Source: Pseudomonadota bacterium (GTDB taxonomy: Bacteria; Pseudomonadota; Alphaproteobacteria; Sphingomonadales; Sphingomonadaceae). From it: 64,000 nucleotides of DNA. The DNA lies in contig JAIUPN010000010.1 in assembly GCA_020160755.1 (NCBI GenBank), positions 119,962 through 183,961 on the forward strand, read 5' to 3'. The notes beneath the pieces were generated by a model. That model searched no databases, had not been told where the DNA came from, and saw nothing but the letters and a program-made list of their open reading frames with translations. How positions within the stretch are numbered: the first letter of the stretch is position 1; each line of letters starts with the position of its first letter. This document shows, piece by piece, positions 53,882 to 63,085 of the stretch. Position numbers and translations under genes: made by a program.

Positions 53882-54718
53882 TCAGGTGCGGCGACGGCCG
53901 AACACCGGGCGCGCGGGGGCGGCCGTTGGCCCTTCGTCCAGCTCGACGGCGGCGTTTTCCCGATCGACGAGCGGCCGTTTGCGGGCAAACGCACGCCAGC
54001 TGCCCGTCGCGGCCAGCGCCAGCAACAGCAGCCAGCCGCCCGCAGCCGAAGGAACCAGCGCCCACGCGAAAGCGGCGGGTGTGATGATCGCCATCACCGT
54101 CGGGATCGCGGCAAGGATCGCGATCGTCCCGAACAAGGCCCACCAGCGGCCGAGCTGCATCGCGGCCCCGCCGATCGCGACATTGGTTGCGGCCAGAGCC
54201 AAGAATTTCGCTGCGACAGGATAGGGCAGGCTCGCCATCGCGGGCGAATAGTCGCCTGCGGTAAAGGCCGCCTGGATATCGAAGAGCAGCCAGTTTTCAT
54301 AAGCATCGCACAGCGCCGCGGCGACCGGCAGGACCGCGGCGGCGAGGATCGGGCGCAAGCGAAGCTCGCGCCACAGCGCGATGCAGCCGCTGGCCAGAAA
54401 GCCCGCGTAGAGCAGCATATAAAGATAGTCGCGCTCGTTGCCCGTGCGCATCGCGGCGAGGCGCGTCACCTGCTGCGGGTCGGTGAAGAAACCGAAGATC
54501 GCTTCGAGGTCAGCCTGACCACCGGCAAATTCAAAGGCGAGGACCGGCGGGCCATAGCCCGGCGCGATGTCATGTCCCGTCTGCGGAAAGACCTGCGTCA
54601 GGTGCAGGCCGAAGAGGAGGGTGGCGATCCCGAAAGCGAGCGCCCAATACCACCAGCGCGTGGGCGCGGGCGGACGCGTCCGCTGTGCCTCGATCCAATG
54701 CTGAAGCCCCCCGATCAC
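53882..54718 (-). CDS. Unknown polytopic membrane protein
   Basis: A 278-aa membrane protein I cannot assign. Hydrophobic segments appear at about residues 22-43, 98-115, 122-140, 165-185, 191-212 and 215-237; the stretch between residues 50 and 95 is soluble. A stretch CDAYENWLLFD after helix three is notable and could be a conserved site. It is on the minus strand with zur upstream (35 nt) and may be read from the same merC-zur promoter. A role in metal handling is speculation from position only. Confidence 0.65.
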   Translation of the reverse strand: MIGGLQHWIEAQRTRPPAPTRWWYWALAFGIATLLFGLHLTQVFPQTGHDIAPGYGPPVLAFEFAGGQADLEAIFGFFTDPQQVTRLAAMRTGNERDYLYMLLYAGFLASGCIALWRELRLRPILAAAVLPVAAALCDAYENWLLFDIQAAFTAGDYSPAMASLPYPVAAKFLALAATNVAIGGAAMQLGRWWALFGTIAILAAIPTVMAIITPAAFAWALVPSAAGGWLLLLALAATGSWRAFARKRPLVDRENAAVELDEGPTAAPARPVFGRRRT

Positions 54719-54752
54719 GCGCTAGGTGCCCGGCGGAGCGCGGTGGCTCACC

Positions 54753-55217
54753 TTATTGGCACTCGGCGCATTTGCCGCGCACCTCGATCACCGGGCGCTC
54801 GGCGGCGAAGCCGGTCTTTTCGGCGGCGGCGCGCACGCCGGTCGACAATTTGTCGTCGTCGACATGGACCGCGGTGCCGCACGTGTCGCAGATCAGGAAG
54901 ATGCAGTCGTGGAGGCAGCCGGGGTGGCTGTTCGCGACAAAAGCGTTCGCGCTCTCGACGCGGCGGACGAGGTTGTTTGCGACGAATAGATCGAGGATGC
55001 GATAAACGCTGTTCGGCGCGACGCGCTTGCCGCGCTTTTGCGAAACGATGTCGGCGATTTCATAAGCGCTCGCGGGCTTGGCGATTTCGGCGACCGCATC
55101 GAAAATCTGCGCGCGCATGTCGGTCCACGCTTCGCCCGCGCCTTCGAGCGCGGTCTGCGCCGCCCTGGCGAGCGAGGCGCCGCTGGCCTCGACGTGCGGA
55201 TGATCATGCTTGCCCAT
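54753..55217 (-). CDS. zur: Fur-family zinc regulator, Zur-like
   Basis: A 154-aa Fur-family repressor. The winged helix spans residues about 20-90 (KPASAYEIADIVSQKRGKRV). Structural zinc cysteines are in ICDTCGTAV and the C-terminal GKCAEC. The His-rich N-terminus (MGKHDHPHVEA) and the merC gene just upstream in the same direction favour Zur over Fur. Zur represses zinc uptake when zinc is plentiful. A candidate Zur box lies upstream of merC, so the pair should be self-regulated. Confidence 0.85.
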   Translation of the reverse strand: MGKHDHPHVEASGASLARAAQTALEGAGEAWTDMRAQIFDAVAEIAKPASAYEIADIVSQKRGKRVAPNSVYRILDLFVANNLVRRVESANAFVANSHPGCLHDCIFLICDTCGTAVHVDDDKLSTGVRAAAEKTGFAAERPVIEVRGKCAECQ

Positions 55218-55321
55218 TGGCGTTTCCTCGGAGCGTGGGAAATCCCGCGCTAACTACGGTGCAATGTAGGCTCTTTACGGGGTGCCCGCAAGCGGCGGAC
55301 GGGTCCGTTCCGGCGCGGGCG

Positions 55322-55777
55322 TCAGTGCCGCGCGCGGCGGTTGAGGTCGTGACCCAATGCGACGACCGCGACGCCGATCATCGTCGCGAGCACTTCGCTC
55401 CCGTCGTGCGGCCGCGACAGCGCGCCCGCCATCATGCCGAGCCCGAAGCTGCCGACCGCGAAGGGCATCATATAGCCGTGGCTTAATACGCCCGAAACAA
55501 GGGTGATGAGCGCAAAGCCGATCGCGATGATCAGCCCGATCTCGTGGAACAGGTGATTGTCGAGAAACACCCCGCCGACCGACGCGATCGAGGCGAAAAA
55601 CACGGTCGTCGCAAGGCAATGGACGAGGCACAGCCCCGACAGGCCCATCGCGAGCTGGTCGCCGCTCAAGGAGGTCAGCGGTCGCGAATCGCGCGCAGCC
55701 CGAACCAGCGCGGCCCCTCGTCTCAAGAAAGAGGCAGGGCGCGTCAGGACAGGGGCATGGCTGGCGACGTGCGTCAC
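55322..55777 (-). CDS. MerC-domain membrane protein
   Basis: A 151-aa inner-membrane protein of the MerC mercuric-transport family. After a 45-residue N-terminal region there are four membrane helices, and the conserved Cys of LCLVHCLATT is at the start of the first. Members near zur in sphingomonads are thought to move zinc rather than mercury; no mer operon is here. The GTG start at 55777 has GGAGA with suitable spacing. It probably shares an operon with zur. Confidence 0.85.
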   Translation of the reverse strand: MTHVASHAPVLTRPASFLRRGAALVRAARDSRPLTSLSGDQLAMGLSGLCLVHCLATTVFFASIASVGGVFLDNHLFHEIGLIIAIGFALITLVSGVLSHGYMMPFAVGSFGLGMMAGALSRPHDGSEVLATMIGVAVVALGHDLNRRARH

Positions 55778-55806
55778 CCGATTCTCCGTTCAACGATTGC
55801 GGCGCC

Positions 55807-55821
55807 TGATATGGCATAACA
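55807..55821 (-). promoter_or_regulatory. Candidate Zur box upstream of merC-zur
   Basis: TGATAT-GGC-ATAACA fits the dyad TGTTAT-N3-ATAACA with one mismatch, 29 nt before the merC GTG. A second AT-rich partial dyad, GTTACAATATTAC, follows at 55830-55842. Alphaproteobacterial Zur sites are AT-rich dyads of this type. Confidence 0.5.
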
Positions 55822-55917
55822 TGACAAAGGTTACAATATTACATAGGCAATTCTTTTTGACTTGCTCCGGGAGCGCAGTCAGTCCGTTTCGTAAGAAAAC
55901 CGCTGGGGAGGGTGCGC

Positions 55918-57201
55918 ATGAGCCTTTTGTCGGAACCGCTGACGCTGCCGTGCGGCGCGATATTGCCGAACCGGGTCGCCAAGGCGGCGATGACCGAGGG
56001 GATGGCGACCCCCGACGGTCGTCCGACCCCTGAACTCGATCGGCTATACGGCCTGTGGTCCGACGGCGGCGCGGGGCTGCTTATCGGCGGCAACCTGGTG
56101 ATCGACCGCGACCATCTGGAGCGGCCGGGCAATGTCGTGATCGACGCGGTGCCCGACGCCGGCATGGCGATCCGGCTGGCGCGCTGGGCCAGCGCGGCGA
56201 CGCGCGGCGGCAATCATTTCTGGGCGCAGATCAGCCACAGCGGACGGCAGACGCCGGCGGTGGTCAACCGCCATCCCAAATCGGCCTCGGACGTCAAGCT
56301 GGGGTTGCCCGGCGGGCAGTTCGGCGAGCCCGAGCCGCTGACGCGCGCGGAGATCGGCGAGCTCGTCGATCGCTGGGCGGTCGCGGCGAAGGCGTGCCAG
56401 GACGCTGGCTTCACCGGGGTGCAGGTGCACGCCGCGCACGGCTATCTGATGTCGCAGTTCCTCAGCCCGCTCGCGAACCGGCGCACCGACGATTATGGCG
56501 GCAGCCTCGCGAACCGCGCGCGCCTGCTGCTCGACGTGATCGCGGCGATCCGTGCCGCGACCGGCCCGGCGTTCCCGATCTCGGTCAAGCTCAACAGCGC
56601 CGATTTCCAGAAGGGCGGCTTTGCCTTCGAGGACAGTTTGACGGTCGCCGCGTGGCTGGAGGATGCGGGGGTCGACCTGATCGAGATTTCGGGCGGCACC
56701 TATGAACAACCGAAGCTGCTGGGGATCGAGGGGATGGAGGAAAGCGCGCCGCAGAATGTCGCGCCGTCCACCCTCGCGCGCGAGGCCTATTTTGTCGATT
56801 TCGCGCTCGCGATGCAGGCGCGCGTGTCGGTGCCGCTGATGGTCACCGGCGGGTTCCGTTCGCGCGCCGCGATGGAACAGGCGCTCGATCGCGGCGCCGC
56901 CGACGTGATCGGGCTGGGCCGGCCGATGTGCCTGATGACCGACGCGCCGAAGCGGCTCCTGGCGGGCAGCGAGACATTGCCGCGCTATGAGGATGGCCTT
57001 GCTCTCGTGCCCGGCTGGCTCGGCTTCCTGAAACGGTTCCAGCTCGTCAAGGCGATCGACGGCTTTGCGGGCATCTACTGGTTCTACCAGCAGCTCTGGC
57101 TGCTCGGCCACGAGCGGCGGACCGATGAAAAGCTGAGCGTCTTTTCGGCGTTCCGCACGCTCGAAGCGCGCAACAAGGCGATCATGAAGGCGCGGGGCTA
57201 A
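55918..57201 (+). CDS. NADH:flavin oxidoreductase, old-yellow-enzyme family
   Basis: A 427-aa FMN-dependent ene-reductase-like barrel: LPNRVAKAAMTEGMA at the start, FWAQISHSGRQTP, VHAAHGYLMSQFLSPLANRR with the substrate His pair, and PLMVTGGFRSRAAMEQAL near the phosphate site. A long C-terminal helix region follows (LGFLKRFQLVKAIDGFAG). Old-yellow enzymes reduce activated C=C bonds; the natural substrate is unknown. ATG 55918 is chosen behind GGGGAGGG. Its TAA stop overlaps the TAG stop of the convergent acyl-CoA ligase by two bases. Confidence 0.92.
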   Translation: MSLLSEPLTLPCGAILPNRVAKAAMTEGMATPDGRPTPELDRLYGLWSDGGAGLLIGGNLVIDRDHLERPGNVVIDAVPDAGMAIRLARWASAATRGGNHFWAQISHSGRQTPAVVNRHPKSASDVKLGLPGGQFGEPEPLTRAEIGELVDRWAVAAKACQDAGFTGVQVHAAHGYLMSQFLSPLANRRTDDYGGSLANRARLLLDVIAAIRAATGPAFPISVKLNSADFQKGGFAFEDSLTVAAWLEDAGVDLIEISGGTYEQPKLLGIEGMEESAPQNVAPSTLAREAYFVDFALAMQARVSVPLMVTGGFRSRAAMEQALDRGAADVIGLGRPMCLMTDAPKRLLAGSETLPRYEDGLALVPGWLGFLKRFQLVKAIDGFAGIYWFYQQLWLLGHERRTDEKLSVFSAFRTLEARNKAIMKARG

Positions 57202-58868
57202 GCGCCCGCTTCCTCGGCCCTGAGCGCCTTCCGATCGAGCTTGCCGATCATCGTCTTGGGGAGGTTCAGCCGCACCTCGACCGCGCTTACCCGCTCATGC
57301 TTGCCGAGCTGCGGATTGAGCCATGCGGCGAGCGCCTCGCCGCTCACCTGAAAGCCGTCCTCCAGTGTCACGAACGCTTTGGGCGCCTCGCCGCGATAGG
57401 CGTCGGGGACGCCGAGCACGATCGCTTCTTTCACCGCGGGATGCTCGTAGAGATGCGCTTCGATCACGCTCGGATAAACCTTGAATCCGCCGACAGCGAT
57501 CATGTCCTTCAGCCGGTCGACGATGCGGATATAGCCATCCGCCTCGACCACCGCGACGTCGCCCGTGCGCAGCCAGCCGTCGTCAGTGAAGCTGTCCTTG
57601 TCGGCGTCGGGGCGGTTCCAATAGCCCTGCATGATCTGCGGTCCCTTGACCGCGAGTTCGCCGGGCTCGCCGTCGGGGGCCTCCTTCGTCGGATCCTCCT
57701 TGTCGAGCAGCCGGATATACGTCGCGGGAAGCGGCTGGCCGATCGTTCCGGGCTTCACCGGACCTTCATAGGGGTTGGTCGCGACGACGCCCGAGCTTTC
57801 GGTGAGGCCGTAACCCTCGACGAGCGATGCCCCCGTCGCGGCGACGAATTTCTCGCGCAGCTCCGCCGACATCGGCGCACCGCCGGAAATGCAGACGCGC
57901 AGCGAAGAAAAATCGGTTTTGGCGAGGTCGGGATGGTCGAGCAGCGCCTGATACATCGTCGGCACGCCGGGGAGCGCGGTCGTCCTTGTCCGCGTGATCG
58001 CTTCAAGCGCCTGTTTGGCATCGAAGCGCGGCAGCATCGTGATCGTGCCGCCGTTAAGCACGGTGCGGTTGAGCACGCAGGTGTTCGCAAAGACATGAAA
58101 GAAGGGCAGCACGCCGAGGATGCGATCCTCGGCGTCGTGGTCGGGGTCGATCGCATTCACCTGCCGCGCGTTCGCGGTAAGGTTCTGGTGTGTCAGTTCC
58201 GCGCCCTTGGGGGTTCCCGTTGTGCCGCCGGTGTACTGGATCAGCGCAATATCCTTTTCGGCGTCGATCTCTACGGGGTCGGGGCGCCCGTCATTGTCGA
58301 CCAGCGACGAAAAGCGGACGACGCGCGGGTCGGTGGGCAGCGCCGCGACTTCGCTGCGTTTGAACAGGCGGTAGAGCAGCGATTTCGCCGCGGGGAGCCC
58401 CCCCGCGACCGAGCCGACGACGAGCGTCTTGAGGCTCGATCCGTCGAGCACCTTGAGCGCGGTCGGGAGCAGCGCCGCCGCGCTGACCGTGAACAGGACC
58501 TCGGTGCCCGAATCCTCGACCTGCGCCTCGAGTTCGGCGACGGTGTAGAGCGGCGAGAAATTGACCACCGTCGCCCCGGCGATGAGCGCGCCATAATAGG
58601 CGGCGACATAATGGGGGACGTTGGGAAGGAACAGGCCGACGCGGCTGCCCTTGCCGATCCCGCGTTGCTGGAGTCCGCGCGCGACGCGTGCCGCGCCCCG
58701 CGCGACCTCGGCATAGCCGAACTGGCGGCCGAGGAAATCGAGCATCGGCGCGTCGCCGCGCTTTGCGACGCTGGCGGCGAGCATGTCGGGCAGCGACAGC
58801 GGCGCGAACTCCTGGTCCCATGCCGTGGGATGGTGATAATCGGTCGACCAGGAAAAGCGGCTGTCCAT
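57198..58868 (-). CDS. Long-chain fatty-acid CoA ligase
   Basis: A 556-aa ANL-superfamily ligase that makes acyl-CoA from a carboxylic acid, ATP and CoA. The AMP-binding P-loop is IQYTGGTTGTPKGAEL; GYGLTESSGVV and WLRTGDVAVVEADGYIRIVD follow. The hinge DRLKDMIAVGGFKVYPSVIE and the C-terminal catalytic Lys in GKLDRKALR complete the enzyme. The layout is FadD-like. Neighbouring oxidoreductase and thioesterase-type genes give no clear substrate. The start ATG 58868 has a weak ribosome-binding site. Confidence 0.93.
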   Translation of the reverse strand: MDSRFSWSTDYHHPTAWDQEFAPLSLPDMLAASVAKRGDAPMLDFLGRQFGYAEVARGAARVARGLQQRGIGKGSRVGLFLPNVPHYVAAYYGALIAGATVVNFSPLYTVAELEAQVEDSGTEVLFTVSAAALLPTALKVLDGSSLKTLVVGSVAGGLPAAKSLLYRLFKRSEVAALPTDPRVVRFSSLVDNDGRPDPVEIDAEKDIALIQYTGGTTGTPKGAELTHQNLTANARQVNAIDPDHDAEDRILGVLPFFHVFANTCVLNRTVLNGGTITMLPRFDAKQALEAITRTRTTALPGVPTMYQALLDHPDLAKTDFSSLRVCISGGAPMSAELREKFVAATGASLVEGYGLTESSGVVATNPYEGPVKPGTIGQPLPATYIRLLDKEDPTKEAPDGEPGELAVKGPQIMQGYWNRPDADKDSFTDDGWLRTGDVAVVEADGYIRIVDRLKDMIAVGGFKVYPSVIEAHLYEHPAVKEAIVLGVPDAYRGEAPKAFVTLEDGFQVSGEALAAWLNPQLGKHERVSAVEVRLNLPKTMIGKLDRKALRAEEAGA

Positions 58869-59005
58869 CGCGAGTTGATATCCTCTTGGAAGATGCGGGG
58901 TTCCTTACACTAGGGTCAGTAAGCGGTGATTTGCAACCGGGCTCGCTTGCGGCGCGCTGTCGCTACGGCTAGGCAGCGCATATTGTTCTCGCCAGGGGTT
59001 TTGCC

Positions 59006-59542
59006 ATGTTGCAGCTGTCATCGCGCTTCGCCGCGCCGCTCGTCATTCTTGCCTGCACCCTATCCGTTCCGGCGGCCGCAAAGGACAAGCTGCCGTCCGC
59101 GCGCCCCGCGCAGATCCAGGAGCTGTACGCCTGCCGCGATATCGCCGACGCATCGGCGCGGCTTGCCTGTTTCGATCGCGAGGTCGGCGAACTGGCGACG
59201 GCCGATCAGGCGCGCGAGATCACCTTCACCGACCGCGAGACCGCGAAGAAGGCGCGGCGCGGGCTGTTCGGTTTTGCCTTCCCCAAGCTCGGCGGGATTT
59301 TCGGCGGCGACGAGGATGAGGTCAAGGAAATCGAAACGACGATCCGCTCGGTGAGCATGGACCAGTCGGGTAAATATACGCTCGCGATGGAAGACGAGGC
59401 GGTATGGGTGCAGATCGATACGACCAGACTGCCGCGCCAGCCCAAACCGGGGCAGAAGGTGAAGATCAAGGTCGCGACGATGGGCAGCTATTTTGCGACG
59501 ATCGACGGCGGCCGCACGATCCGCATGAAACGCGACCGCTGA
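59006..59542 (+). CDS. Unknown exported protein
   Basis: A 178-aa protein with a signal peptide (MLQLSSRFAAPLVILACTLS then PAAAK). The mature part begins with LYACRDIADASARLACFDRE, a two-cysteine pattern seen in several exported proteins of uncertain function. A basic, glycine-rich link (RRGLFGFAFPKLGGIFGG) follows, and then a small beta-domain (KYTLAMEDEAVWVQIDTT, KVKIKVATMGSYFATIDGG) ends near residue 175. I do not know its function. It precedes the pabBC gene by 35 nt. Confidence 0.75.
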   Translation: MLQLSSRFAAPLVILACTLSVPAAAKDKLPSARPAQIQELYACRDIADASARLACFDREVGELATADQAREITFTDRETAKKARRGLFGFAFPKLGGIFGGDEDEVKEIETTIRSVSMDQSGKYTLAMEDEAVWVQIDTTRLPRQPKPGQKVKIKVATMGSYFATIDGGRTIRMKRDR

Positions 59543-59577
59543 CCGTCGCCGGCGCGCGAGCGGCATCCGTGACATAG

Positions 59578-61410
59578 ATGGCTGACGGCGGCGCGATCCC
59601 TGTTCCCGGGCCGGACTGCCCGCCCTTCGTGCTGCTCGACGACGCGCGCACCAAGGGGGCGGCGGCGGCGCGGCTGTTCGTGCGCCCGGTCGAAGTCCTC
59701 GTCGCCCGTTCGGCGGCAGAGGTTCCTGCCTTGTTGTCGGCGCTGGAGGCAGCGCAGGGGCGGGGGCTCCATGCCGCCGGCTATCTCGCCTATGAAGCCG
59801 GAAAAGGCCTGGCGCCGGCCTGGCGCGGGACGGTCGATGCCGGCGCGGTGGACGCACCGGTCGGCTGGTTCGGGCTGTTCGAGACGGTCGAGCGGATCGC
59901 GGCCGACCGGGTGGCGGACCTGCTTCCCGATCCGGCGTCGGCGTGGACCGGCAAGGTCGCGCCGCGCGTTGCGCGCGCCGACTATCTGGCCGCGGTCGAA
60001 GCGGTGCTCGATCTGATCCGCGCGGGCGACATCTATCAGGCGAATCTGACCTTTCGCGCCGACGTTCCCGTGCTCGGCAATGCGCTCGCCGTCCATGCGC
60101 GGCTGCGGCGGACAGCGCGCGCGGGCTATGGCGGGGTGATCTGGACCGGCGATCGGGCGATCGTGTCGCATTCGCCCGAGCTGTTCTTTGCGCTGCGCCG
60201 GGGTGAGGTGATGGCGCGGCCGATGAAGGGGACCGCGGCGCGGCTCGCCGACGCCGGGGCCGATGCGGCGGCGGCGCGTGCGCTTGCCGACGACCCGAAG
60301 CAGCGCGCCGAAAACCTGATGATCGTCGACCTGATCCGCAACGACCTGTCGCGCGTCGCGGTGCCGGGGTCGGTCGCGGTGCCCGACCTCTACCGGGTCG
60401 AAAGCTTTCCGACGATCCATCAGCTTGTTTCCGACGTCAGCGCGCGCCTGCCCGAAGGCATCGGCGCGGTCGACGTGCTGCGCGCGGCTTTCCCCTGCGG
60501 TTCGATCACCGGCGCGCCCAAGGTCCGCGCGATGGAAATCATCGATGCGCTGGAACATGATACGCGCGGCCTCTATACCGGATCGATCGGCTTCATCGAG
60601 CCGGGGGGCGACGCGGCGTTCAACGTCGCGATCCGGACTTTGGTGTTACCGCAAAGCGGCTTGCACGATAATGTGCCTTGCGCCACGCTGGGGCTGGGTT
60701 CCGGTATCGTCGCCGACAGCGTTCCAGCCGAGGAATGGCGCGAATGTCTGGCCAAGGGGGAATTTGTGGGCGCAGCGGGGGAAAGCTTCGACCTTATCGA
60801 GACGATGTTCTTCGACCCCGTCGAGGGCGTGCAGCGGCTCGAGGGGCATCTGGCGCGGATGAAGGCGAGCGCCGAGGCGTTGGGGTTTACCTTCGACCGG
60901 CACGGCGCGCGCAACAGCCTGCAATCGGCGACCTTCCGCATACGCAGCGCGGCGCGGGTACGGATGCGGCTCGCTCCGTCGGGTGCGCTCGCGGTCGAAG
61001 TGTCGCCGCTGCCGCGGCTCGCCGAACTGCCGGTGCCGGTCGCAGTGCGGCCCGCGCCGATGACCGCCGACGATTTTCGCCTGACGCACAAGACCAGCCT
61101 GCGTGCCGTCTATGATGCTGCGCGGCACGAAAGCGGCGCGCCCGAAGTCGTCTTCGTCGACGAACCGGGTTTCGTTACCGAGGGGAGCTGGAGCAATGTC
61201 TTCGTCGAGCGCGAGGGGCAGTTGCTGACCCCGCCGCTTGCGCTCGGACTGCTTCCCGGCGTGCTCCGCGCCGAGCTGATCGACAAGGGGCGCGCGGTCG
61301 AATCGCACCTGCGGCTCGCCGACCTGGAGAGCGGCTTTTTTATCGGCAATTCGCTGCGCGGGCTGATCCCGGCGCGGCTGGCCGACGCTGCGGCATCGCC
61401 GACAGGCTGA
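59578..61410 (+). CDS. Fused aminodeoxychorismate synthase component I and lyase
   Basis: A 610-aa fusion of PabB and PabC, making 4-aminobenzoate for folate. Residues about 1-370 are the chorismate-binding domain: GDIYQANLTF, RPMKGTAAR, AENLMIVDLIRNDLSRVA, FPCGSITGAPKVRAMEIID. Residues about 400-610 are the class IV aminotransferase fold of aminodeoxychorismate lyase, with the probable PLP Lys in THKTSLRAVY and TEGSWSNVFVE. The glutamine amidotransferase subunit PabA is not adjacent. ATG 59578 fits the family start. Confidence 0.94.
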   Translation: MADGGAIPVPGPDCPPFVLLDDARTKGAAAARLFVRPVEVLVARSAAEVPALLSALEAAQGRGLHAAGYLAYEAGKGLAPAWRGTVDAGAVDAPVGWFGLFETVERIAADRVADLLPDPASAWTGKVAPRVARADYLAAVEAVLDLIRAGDIYQANLTFRADVPVLGNALAVHARLRRTARAGYGGVIWTGDRAIVSHSPELFFALRRGEVMARPMKGTAARLADAGADAAAARALADDPKQRAENLMIVDLIRNDLSRVAVPGSVAVPDLYRVESFPTIHQLVSDVSARLPEGIGAVDVLRAAFPCGSITGAPKVRAMEIIDALEHDTRGLYTGSIGFIEPGGDAAFNVAIRTLVLPQSGLHDNVPCATLGLGSGIVADSVPAEEWRECLAKGEFVGAAGESFDLIETMFFDPVEGVQRLEGHLARMKASAEALGFTFDRHGARNSLQSATFRIRSAARVRMRLAPSGALAVEVSPLPRLAELPVPVAVRPAPMTADDFRLTHKTSLRAVYDAARHESGAPEVVFVDEPGFVTEGSWSNVFVEREGQLLTPPLALGLLPGVLRAELIDKGRAVESHLRLADLESGFFIGNSLRGLIPARLADAAASPTG

Positions 61411-61539
61411 TCTGCCTGCTGCATAGGTAAATTATCAAGCTGCGCGCTTGCGAATATGCGTTAGAGGCTTTAGGCGCGGCCGCGCGCAATTTCCTGTCCT
61501 TTTGCAGCCCGAACCGCGCAAGCCACGGAAGATATCGTC

Positions 61540-62751
61540 ATGTCGCTGAAGCCCCATGTCTCCGCCGCCCTCAACCGCATCCAGCCGTCGGCAACGCTCG
61601 CGATGACCGCGCGCGTCTCGGCGCTGAAAGCCGCGGGCGTCGATGTGATCGGCCTCAGCGCCGGCGAGCCCGATTTCGACACCCCCGATTTCGTCAAGGA
61701 AGCGGCGATCGAGGCGATCCGCAACGGGCAGACCAAATATACGCTCGTCGACGGCACCGTGGCACTGAAGGAAGCGATCCGCGGCAAGTTCCGCCGCGAC
61801 AACGGGCTCGAGTTCGGGCTCGACCAGATTTCGGTCAATGTCGGCGGCAAGCATACTTTGTTCAACGCGCTCGTCGCCACCGTCGACAAGGGCGACGAGG
61901 TGATCATCCCCGCGCCCTATTGGGTCAGCTATCCCGACATCGTCGCCTTCTGCGGCGGCAAGCCCGTGATCGTCGAGGGCAGCGCGGCGCAGAACTACAA
62001 GATCACCCCGGCGCAGCTCGACGCCGCGATCACCGAAAAGACACGCTGGGTGATGCTCAACTCGCCGTCGAACCCGTCGGGCGCCGCTTATTCGGGCGAG
62101 GAACTCGATGCACTCGGCGAAGTGATCCGCCGCCATCCGCATGTGATGGTGATGACCGACGACATGTACGAGCATGTCTGGTACGCCGATTTCGCGTTCA
62201 CCACCTTTGCCCAGCGCTGCCCCGATCTGATCGACCGCATCCTGACGGTGAACGGCTGCTCGAAAGCCTATGCGATGACCGGCTGGCGTATCGGTTATGC
62301 GGGCGGTCCCGCGTGGATCATCAAGGCGATGGGCAAGCTTCAGTCGCAGTCGACGTCGAACCCTTGCTCGATCGCGCAGGCCGCCGCCGCCGCCGCGCTC
62401 GGCGGGCCGCAGCAGTTCCTCGACGACCGCAACGCCGCGTTCCGCAAGCGCCGCGACATGGTCGTCGCGATGCTCAACGACGCGCCCGGACTCAACTGCC
62501 CGGTTCCCGATGGCGCCTTCTATGTCTACCCTGACGCGTCGGGCTGCATCGGCAAGAAGACCCCCGACGGCAAGCTGATCGACAGCGACGAAGCGCTGAT
62601 CGACTATTTCCTCGACAGCGCCAAGGTCGCGGCGGTGCATGGCGGCGCCTTTGGCCTGTCACCGGCGTTTCGCGTTTCCTATGCGACGTCGGAAGCGGTG
62701 CTGAAGGAGGCGTGCGTGCGTATCCAGCAGGCGTGCGCCGCGCTCAGCTAA
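61540..62751 (+). CDS. aatA: Aspartate/aromatic aminotransferase (class I, PLP)
   Basis: A 403-aa PLP enzyme of the alphaproteobacterial aspartate aminotransferase subgroup, moving the amino group between aspartate and 2-oxoglutarate, and probably also acting on prephenate or aromatic amino acids. GLSAGEPDFDTPDFVKEAA and VMLNSPSNPSG are typical; the PLP Lys242 is in NGCSKAYAMTGWRIGYAG; RVSYATS holds the carboxylate-binding Arg. The symbol aatA is by family resemblance. It is monocistronic. Confidence 0.93.
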   Translation: MSLKPHVSAALNRIQPSATLAMTARVSALKAAGVDVIGLSAGEPDFDTPDFVKEAAIEAIRNGQTKYTLVDGTVALKEAIRGKFRRDNGLEFGLDQISVNVGGKHTLFNALVATVDKGDEVIIPAPYWVSYPDIVAFCGGKPVIVEGSAAQNYKITPAQLDAAITEKTRWVMLNSPSNPSGAAYSGEELDALGEVIRRHPHVMVMTDDMYEHVWYADFAFTTFAQRCPDLIDRILTVNGCSKAYAMTGWRIGYAGGPAWIIKAMGKLQSQSTSNPCSIAQAAAAAALGGPQQFLDDRNAAFRKRRDMVVAMLNDAPGLNCPVPDGAFYVYPDASGCIGKKTPDGKLIDSDEALIDYFLDSAKVAAVHGGAFGLSPAFRVSYATSEAVLKEACVRIQQACAALS

Positions 62752-62977
62752 GCGGCATTTCAAGCACGCAAGATTATTTTGTACCGATCGGTCTTGTAAT
62801 CGTGGCGGCGGTGACTATTTGAACCTGAACGGCGGTTAACTGCCCGGTTCACCGGATGGTAAGTCATTTCCTTTAGGGTGACTCCCATCACTGCACGGCT
62901 GGTCGGGGCGCTCCATATCGTCGGTGTAACCAAAGCGGTCAAAGCCGCGAATCGACAAGATATGAAAAGAGGCCCAT

Positions 62978-63085
62978 ATGCTCTCCATGCTTCGCTCCGA
63001 CTGGTTCCTGACCATGCTCGCCGGCTTCGCGATTGGCGCGACCTATATCGTGCTCAATCAGCCGGCGCTGCCGATCCCGGCGTGA
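62978..63085 (+). CDS. 35-aa membrane peptide coupled to msrA
   Basis: A small open frame of 35 codons: MLSMLRSDWFLTMLAGFAIG and then ATYIVLNQPALPIPA. One membrane helix (residues 9-27) is predicted by eye. AGAGG lies 6 nt before the ATG, a better ribosome-binding site than any for msrA itself. The stop TGA overlaps the msrA GTG as GTGA, so msrA is probably translated after it. Family unknown; the position and ribosome-binding site support a real gene. Confidence 0.6.
   Translation: MLSMLRSDWFLTMLAGFAIGATYIVLNQPALPIPA

Noticed and set aside
62962..63081. Longer msrA start at ATG 62962
   Set aside because: It would put an Arg-rich stretch ahead of a normal signal peptide and overlap the better-supported 35-aa frame.
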